Positions 57,449 through 64,000 of a stretch of DNA of 64,000 bases are shown in pieces. The notes under the pieces were generated by a model. The model did no database searches. It was given only the letters and a program-made list of their open reading frames with translations, and was not told the origin of the DNA. Source of the DNA: Pseudomonas sp. VD-NE ins (GTDB lineage Bacteria; Pseudomonadota; Gammaproteobacteria; Pseudomonadales; Pseudomonadaceae); contig NZ_CP134772.1 of assembly GCF_031882575.1 (NCBI RefSeq), forward strand, positions 4,111,001 through 4,175,000, given 5' to 3'. Position 1 is the first letter of the stretch; each line of letters opens with the position of its first letter. Both the position numbers and the translations under genes were made by a program.

Positions 57449-58774
57449 ATGGTTAACAATTCAAAAATGTCGCTGGCCGCTTTAGCGGTGGTGGTCGGCG
57501 CCGCGCCGTCCATGGTGTTTGCAGAAGACAAGCCCGAGGGCTTTGTCGAAGGCAGCAGCCTTACGGTGCTCAACCGTAACTTCTATTTCAATCGTGATCA
57601 TCGCGACGGCCAGTCCAGCCCGACCGGCAACGGTTATTCCGAAGCCTGGGCGCATGCCGTGATCAGCAAGTTCGAATCCGGTTTCACCCAGGGCACCGTT
57701 GGCGTCGGGGTTGATGCGTTTGCGATGATTGGGTTGAAGCTCGACACCGGTGACGGCCGTAATGGCGGGCGCAGTTCGTTTGATGTGTTGCCGGTTAACA
57801 GTGATGGCGAGGCGCGAGACGAATACACCAAGGTCGGTGGCGCTGCGAAAATTCGGGCGTTCGATACGGTGGTCAAGGTTGGCGATGTGTTCCCGGCCAA
57901 TCCAGTGGTCGCGGCGGGTGACTCGCGCTTGCTGCCGGAAAGCTTTCGAGGCGTGACGGCGACCAACACCAGTATTGAAGGTCTGTCGGTGCAGGGCGGT
58001 CGGTTGCACGCGATGAGCCAACCGGTGTCCAGCGACATGCGCGAGAACTTCGCGACCTTCTACGCAGGCCCAGTCAATTCGCCGTGGATCGCGTATGGCG
58101 GCGGCGATTATGCGCTGAACAAGAATCTCAGTTTCAGCCTGTACTCCAGTCGCCTGAAGGATGCGTGGAATCAGTATTACGCCGGTGCTGCCTGGACGTA
58201 TCCGCTGTCGGACGACCTGTCACTGTTCGGTGGCCTGAACTATTACAAGGCCGTCGATGAAGGCAAACAACTGCTCGGCGAATTCGACAACAACATCTGG
58301 AGCGGCCGCGTCGGCGTGAAGCTCGGCGCCCACTCGGTCGCCCTCTCCCACCAGCGCAACAACGGTAACGACGACTTCGATTACCTGCGCCAGTCCGACT
58401 CGATCTTCCTCGACAACTCGATCCAGTACAGCGATTTCAACTCGCCGAAAGAACGTTCGTGGATGGTGCGTTATGACCTCGACATGAGCACTTACGGCGT
58501 GCCGGGCTTGTCGTTCATGACCCGTTACGCGCGCGGCACCGACGCTGATTATTCCAATGCCAACGCGGTGTACATGCGCCGCGATGCCGAGGGCAATCCG
58601 CTGACCGATCAGAAACGTTGGGAGCGCGATATCGAAGTCAAATACGTGGTGCAGAGCGGCTCGATGAAAGACCTGTCGCTACGTTTGCGCCAAGCCACAA
58701 CCCGCGCCACGGCGTTCGAGTCGGATCTGGATGAAGTGCGGGTGATTGTCGAGTATCCGCTGGCGATTCTTTGA
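57449..58774 (+). CDS. OprD family outer-membrane porin
   Basis: A 441-residue 18-strand barrel porin. The signal peptide runs to MVFA (MVNNSKMSLAALAVVVGAAP start) and the mature part opens with GFVEGSSLTVLNRNFYFNRD, the usual OprD start. SPWIAYGGGDYALNKNLSFS and the C-terminal VIVEYPLAIL are typical strands. AAGGAG six bases upstream supports ATG 57449. Substrate (amino acid, dipeptide or aromatic acid) cannot be told. About 180 upstream bases after the REP hold the promoter; no catabolic operon is adjacent. Confidence 0.92.
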   Translation: MVNNSKMSLAALAVVVGAAPSMVFAEDKPEGFVEGSSLTVLNRNFYFNRDHRDGQSSPTGNGYSEAWAHAVISKFESGFTQGTVGVGVDAFAMIGLKLDTGDGRNGGRSSFDVLPVNSDGEARDEYTKVGGAAKIRAFDTVVKVGDVFPANPVVAAGDSRLLPESFRGVTATNTSIEGLSVQGGRLHAMSQPVSSDMRENFATFYAGPVNSPWIAYGGGDYALNKNLSFSLYSSRLKDAWNQYYAGAAWTYPLSDDLSLFGGLNYYKAVDEGKQLLGEFDNNIWSGRVGVKLGAHSVALSHQRNNGNDDFDYLRQSDSIFLDNSIQYSDFNSPKERSWMVRYDLDMSTYGVPGLSFMTRYARGTDADYSNANAVYMRRDAEGNPLTDQKRWERDIEVKYVVQSGSMKDLSLRLRQATTRATAFESDLDEVRVIVEYPLAIL

Positions 58775-58840
58775 TTGCGCGGTTGATGCAAATTCACCTT
58801 TAGAAGCTCCTTGCTCCTTTGGTAAGAGGTGAATCTTTTG

Positions 58841-58863
58841 GCGTCCTTCGGGGCGCTTTTTTT
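58841..58863 (+). terminator. Intrinsic terminator of the porin gene
   Basis: GCGTCC-TTCG-GGGCGC with a G-T pair, then TTTTTTT. Confidence 0.82.
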
Positions 58864-58901
58864 GCGCTGCGTTTTGCCGTTATGTATTCCAGATTTAGGC
58901 C

Positions 58902-59067
58902 CGGCCCTCACCCTAGCCCTCTCCCAGAGGTAGAGGGGACTGACCGAGCTGCTTAGTGGAAATACATCGACCTGAAAAACCGAGGCGTACTCTGGTTTTG
59001 AATGGCTTGAAGATCTGTTCCCTTTCTCCTTTGGGGTTGTCCATCGCTTCGAAAAGGTCAGATGAGG
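58902..59067 (+). repeat. Interspersed CCCTCACCCTAGCCCTCTCC repeat, copy 3
   Basis: Same block order as at 20864: CCCTCACCCTAGCCCTCTCC, GGGGACTGACCGAGCTG, GAAATACATCGACCTGAAA, ACTCTGGTTTTGAA, CCTTTCTCC, GATGAGGG. Confidence 0.8.
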
Positions 59068-59126
59068 GATTGTGAGAGCATCACGCAAAACAAATAAAAA
59101 TCCGTCCTCGGTAAATAAGCCACAGG

Positions 59127-59184
59127 CTCGACATCATCGAGCGCACTGCTCACCGTCAGTTCGCCAATCATTACGACTTGCACG
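59127..59184 (-). pseudogene. Fragment of a DUF6124 gene (C-terminal end)
   Basis: Read on the minus strand it encodes VQVVMIGELTVSSALDDVEP, which matches AQVVMLGELAVNKALDNVDP at the end of the intact DUF6124 protein at 59566. The DNA also aligns (TCACCGTCAGTTCGCCAATC against TCACCGCCAGTTCGCCAAGC). The rest of the gene is gone. Confidence 0.65.
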
Positions 59185-59234
59185 CCTCGAAAAACGTCAT
59201 CTGATTTCGGCAGCACACCCACCGACGGTTAATG

Positions 59235-59507
59235 TCAGCTCCAACGTTTTGGGCGAGCTTTCAGTTGGTGTAAGCGAATATTGCTTCGCGCGGGGTTAGC
59301 TTCGATAGTCTGCTCGAATGCGTTGAATGCGACGTCATCGAGAAGATACGGTTGCGCCTCCAGAATCGTCTGCTGGCACATGACGGGTGCAAGATCATTC
59401 ACGTGCTGTTTCTTTCGATCTGTTCTTCGACAGCTTGAAAAGAGATCGGTAATCACATCGCGCTCAATTGGACTGGGCATTGACCTGTCTCCGTTGTGTT
59501 CGGGCAT
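59235..59507 (-). pseudogene. DUF1778 (TacA-type) antitoxin-like remnant
   Basis: A 90-residue frame whose last third (YLLDDVAFNAFEQTIEANPA then NIRLHQLKARPKRWS) looks like the C-terminal toxin-binding tail of DUF1778 antitoxins (LDD-x-AF...F...L..PP..N.RL..L). The N-terminal ribbon-helix-helix part is not recognisable and no acetyltransferase toxin gene follows. Likely a decayed toxin-antitoxin module; assignment by eye only. Confidence 0.35.
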
Positions 59508-59565
59508 TGGCCTGCGTTAGCCACGGCGTGGCGAGAAATACAACTCCCGCCACTTTGTCAGTGAC

Positions 59566-59946
59566 CTATTGAGCAGGATCTACGTTATCCAGTGCTTTGT
59601 TCACCGCCAGTTCGCCAAGCATAACGACCTGTGCAATACCGAGCAGGGTCTTGCGATGGGTGCCGCCCAGCATCGCTGCGAAGTCACCGAGCATCACTGT
59701 GGCCGAGGCCAGGGATTCGCTGGCGTTGGCCAGTAATGATTCGGTGTCGGCTTTGGGATTGACCAGGAACATCTGGTTGGGGATGTACGGCGCGGACATG
59801 ATGGCGGCCGACGGTTTGAGGTAGAAGTCGAGGGCGCGGTCGGCGGCTTCGTGGAGTTTTCGGGTGTCGACGGAAACGTAGGGGGATGTTGAGTTAGCGT
59901 CGGGGATGGCGTCTGTTTCTGGGGGATTTGGGGTTGGCTTTTTCAT
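59566..59946 (-). CDS. DUF6124 family protein
   Basis: A 126-residue soluble protein. The opening KPTPNPPETD, the VDTRKLHEAADRALDFYLKP block, and the helix pair ASESLASATVMLGDFAAML and GIAQVVMLGELAVNKALDNV are characteristic of DUF6124, a Pseudomonas-specific family of unknown function. The ATG at 59946 has no strong ribosome binding site but follows a structured leader. A fragment of a second copy lies at 59127. Confidence 0.85.
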   Translation of the reverse strand: MKKPTPNPPETDAIPDANSTSPYVSVDTRKLHEAADRALDFYLKPSAAIMSAPYIPNQMFLVNPKADTESLLANASESLASATVMLGDFAAMLGGTHRKTLLGIAQVVMLGELAVNKALDNVDPAQ

Positions 59947-59959
59947 AATGTTTTACTCA

Positions 59960-60260
59960 GCTTGAAGGTGGAGCTGGCCCTTTCGGTTCCACGCGAAAGG
60001 GTGGCAGCTGTACGCAGGTTGGAACCCGGGCAACTGAGCAAACCCGACAGACTCGAAGTCTCCCGCGCACAGCCGCCATAACGGAGTGCACACATGAAAG
60101 TGCGCAAGCATACGTCATGAACAGTGCGTCTTGCTTCAGTTGAGCCGCGGGGTTCCAATCCCGATCGCTGAATTGGCAGCGACCCACACAGGCTAGAGAG
60201 CTGACGTCCGACGGACAACCTGAAAACATTGTGGGAAGGTTCCGCGATTCCCACACAACC
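59960..60260 (-). ncRNA. Structured leader upstream of the DUF6124 gene
   Basis: About 300 gene-free bases directly before the DUF6124 start. On the minus strand the order is: hairpin GTCGCTG-CCAATT-CAGCGAT (near 60161-60181), GGATTGGAACCCC, then GGGTTCCAACC about 125 bases later, which can pair with it, then hairpin CCCTTTCG-CGTGGAAC-CGAAAGGG (near 59976-59999). Similar leaders precede related small genes in Pseudomonas, from memory. Could be a cis-regulatory RNA; no known class named. Confidence 0.45.
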
Positions 60261-60317
60261 TTTAAACATCACGAATTGAAATACGCATCGTCATACTGAA
60301 CATCGGCCCCCGTAGAT

Positions 60318-60650
60318 TCAGCTCCCGCCGTTCCGACACACGCCCATCACGCTGTACTTGATGGTGTTGAGCTGGCCTTTGGAATCCTCGTAGGTCATCG
60401 CGGTCGGCACGACATTGCACGCAGCCTGCGGCTTCACCACGCTCACCACCTTGACCACGTCCAGCTTCATTCCGTATTCGTAATCCTTCACCACCGGCGG
60501 CGCTTTGCCCTGGTTGGCGGCGTACTGTTCCATCGCTTTGGCGTTGGCGCTGAGCGCACGTTCGAAAGTGCGATCACCGCCACCTTCAGCCAGCACATTC
60601 ACCGACATCGCCATGACAGCGGCGAATGCGATCAACTTGAGTACTTTCAT
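60318..60650 (-). CDS. DUF2790 exported protein
   Basis: A 110-residue periplasmic protein: signal peptide MKVLKLIAFAAVMAMSVNVLA, then EGGGDRTFERALSANAKAME, then the DUF2790 part (YGMKLDVVKVVSVVKPQAAC to VMGVCRNGGS) with two cysteines. DUF2790 genes in Pseudomonas are often copper-responsive. It shares the EGGGDRTFER motif with the next upstream gene. GGAAAAGGAT lies before ATG 60650. Confidence 0.85.
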   Translation of the reverse strand: MKVLKLIAFAAVMAMSVNVLAEGGGDRTFERALSANAKAMEQYAANQGKAPPVVKDYEYGMKLDVVKVVSVVKPQAACNVVPTAMTYEDSKGQLNTIKYSVMGVCRNGGS

Positions 60651-60675
60651 ATCCTTTTCCTTCCCGTCCGGGCGT

Positions 60676-60711
60676 AAAAAAAGCCCGGCATCGATGCGCG
60701 ATATCGGGCTT
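60676..60711 (-). terminator. Intrinsic terminator of the PtrA-like gene
   Basis: Read on the minus strand: AAGCCCGATATCGCGCATCG and ATGCCGGGCTT form the stem, then TTTTTTACG. Confidence 0.8.
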
Positions 60712-60728
60712 GTTCAGGTGCAGCAGGC

Positions 60729-60932
60729 TTACAGGTCGCGGGTTTTGTCGTCCTTCTTGTCGTTGACGACCACCGGGTTGCCGGCGGCTTTTTCCTTGGC
60801 GACGAAGAGTTCCATGGAGCGGTCATGGCTGGTCATCATCCGTTCGAAAGTGCGGTCGCCGCCGCCTTCGGCCAGGGCCACAGAAGAGATCGCCAGAGCG
60901 GCTGCGAAGGTACTGAGTTGGGCAAGTTTCAT
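60729..60932 (-). CDS. Small exported PtrA-like protein
   Basis: A 67-residue protein with signal peptide MKLAQLSTFAAALAISSVAL and mature start AEGGGDRTFERMMTSHDRSM, resembling the N-terminal domain of PtrA, a copper-induced small protein of P. aeruginosa. The charged C-terminus ends DKKDDKTRDL. GAGGAATCAACG precedes ATG 60932. It lies downstream of the czcA-like pump on the same strand, which fits a metal-response cluster. Confidence 0.75.
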   Translation of the reverse strand: MKLAQLSTFAAALAISSVALAEGGGDRTFERMMTSHDRSMELFVAKEKAAGNPVVVNDKKDDKTRDL

Positions 60933-61042
60933 CGTTGATTCCTCGTTTAAGTAACTGACGGGATCAAGGTAACAATCCGAACCTATCGTCACGGTGGCGG
61001 GGAAATTACATATCCGTTATCTCCCGGATCAGTGCACGGAAA

Positions 61043-61138
61043 CCCTGTGGGAGCGAGCCTGCTCGCGAAAGCGGTGGTTCAGTCACATCATTGTTGACTG
61101 ACAGATCGTCTTCGCGAGCAGGCTCGCTCCCACAGGGG
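61043..61138. repeat. REP palindrome pair
   Basis: CCTGTGGGAGCGAGCCTGCT and AGCAGGCTCGCTCCCACAGG with TCGCGAAAGCGG and GTCTTCGCG inner parts. It separates the pump gene from the PtrA-like gene. Confidence 0.9.
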
Positions 61139-61144
61139 GATTAA

Positions 61145-64000
<2,856 letters not shown>

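Noticed and set aside
58775..59565. Small plus-strand frames at 59072-59299 and 59281-59520
   Set aside because: Composition and position suggest shadows of the decayed minus-strand fragments; no ribosome binding site or known domain.

Overview
The window is a chromosomal segment of a Pseudomonas of the fluorescens group. The gene order from cysG-serS through rarA-lolA-ftsK-trxB-aat-bpt-infA-clpA-clpS-cspD-icd/idh-mnmA-hflD-purB to aceA and a 13-gene nuo operon matches, from memory, the arrangement in Pseudomonas genomes. High GC, fused nuoCD, divergent dimeric (icd) and monomeric (idh) isocitrate dehydrogenases and abundant REP palindromes (GGGAGCGAGCCTGCTCGC and GGAGCTGGCTTGCCAGC types) agree with this.

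Layout. 1-5941 is accessory: the start of a Nudix gene, an orphan ParB-like toxin tip with an AT-rich immunity-type gene, a chitin module (GH18 chitinase and AA10 LPMO, both without signal peptide), a hemerythrin, an acetyltransferase, a lipoprotein, a DUF6388-like protein and a YoaK membrane protein. 6027-9493 holds tusDCBE with trpD2 (ybiB) and a glutathionyl-hydroquinone reductase. 9626-17257 is a minus-strand block: cysG, serS, crcB (frameshifted), rarA, lolA, ftsK. 17555-20354 is trxB, aat, bpt, infA. 20393-21420 is a gene-free composite element with long inverted arms. 21452-37099 is clpA/clpS, cspD, icd/idh, a Nudix gene, mnmA-hflD, purB, roxA, a GNAT gene, a secretin-domain protein and aceA. 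37734-52670 is nuoA-N, with nuoG broken by one extra base.

The most unusual region is 52587-57106, directly after nuoN. A 1008-residue reverse transcriptase fused to a C-terminal nitrilase-like domain, the architecture of defence-associated RT type 1 (DRT1/UG1), sits between the real nuoN 3' end with its terminator and a divergent second copy of that same 147-base end. A third, shorter copy of the terminator follows after another small cargo segment, then a short ORF that looks like a chimera of two antitoxins. I read this as a defence-gene integration hotspot at the nuoN 3' end that has received cargo more than once; no recombinase is visible.

57449-64000 is accessory: an OprD-family porin, decayed DUF6124 and DUF1778-like fragments, an intact DUF6124 gene with a structured leader, two small exported proteins sharing an EGGGDRTFER motif (DUF2790 and PtrA types), and the 3' part of a czcA heavy-metal RND pump gene running off the window.

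Two conserved genes (crcB and nuoG) carry single-base indels at short C or G runs. Sequencing or assembly error is the simplest explanation for both, but real mutation cannot be excluded from the sequence alone.
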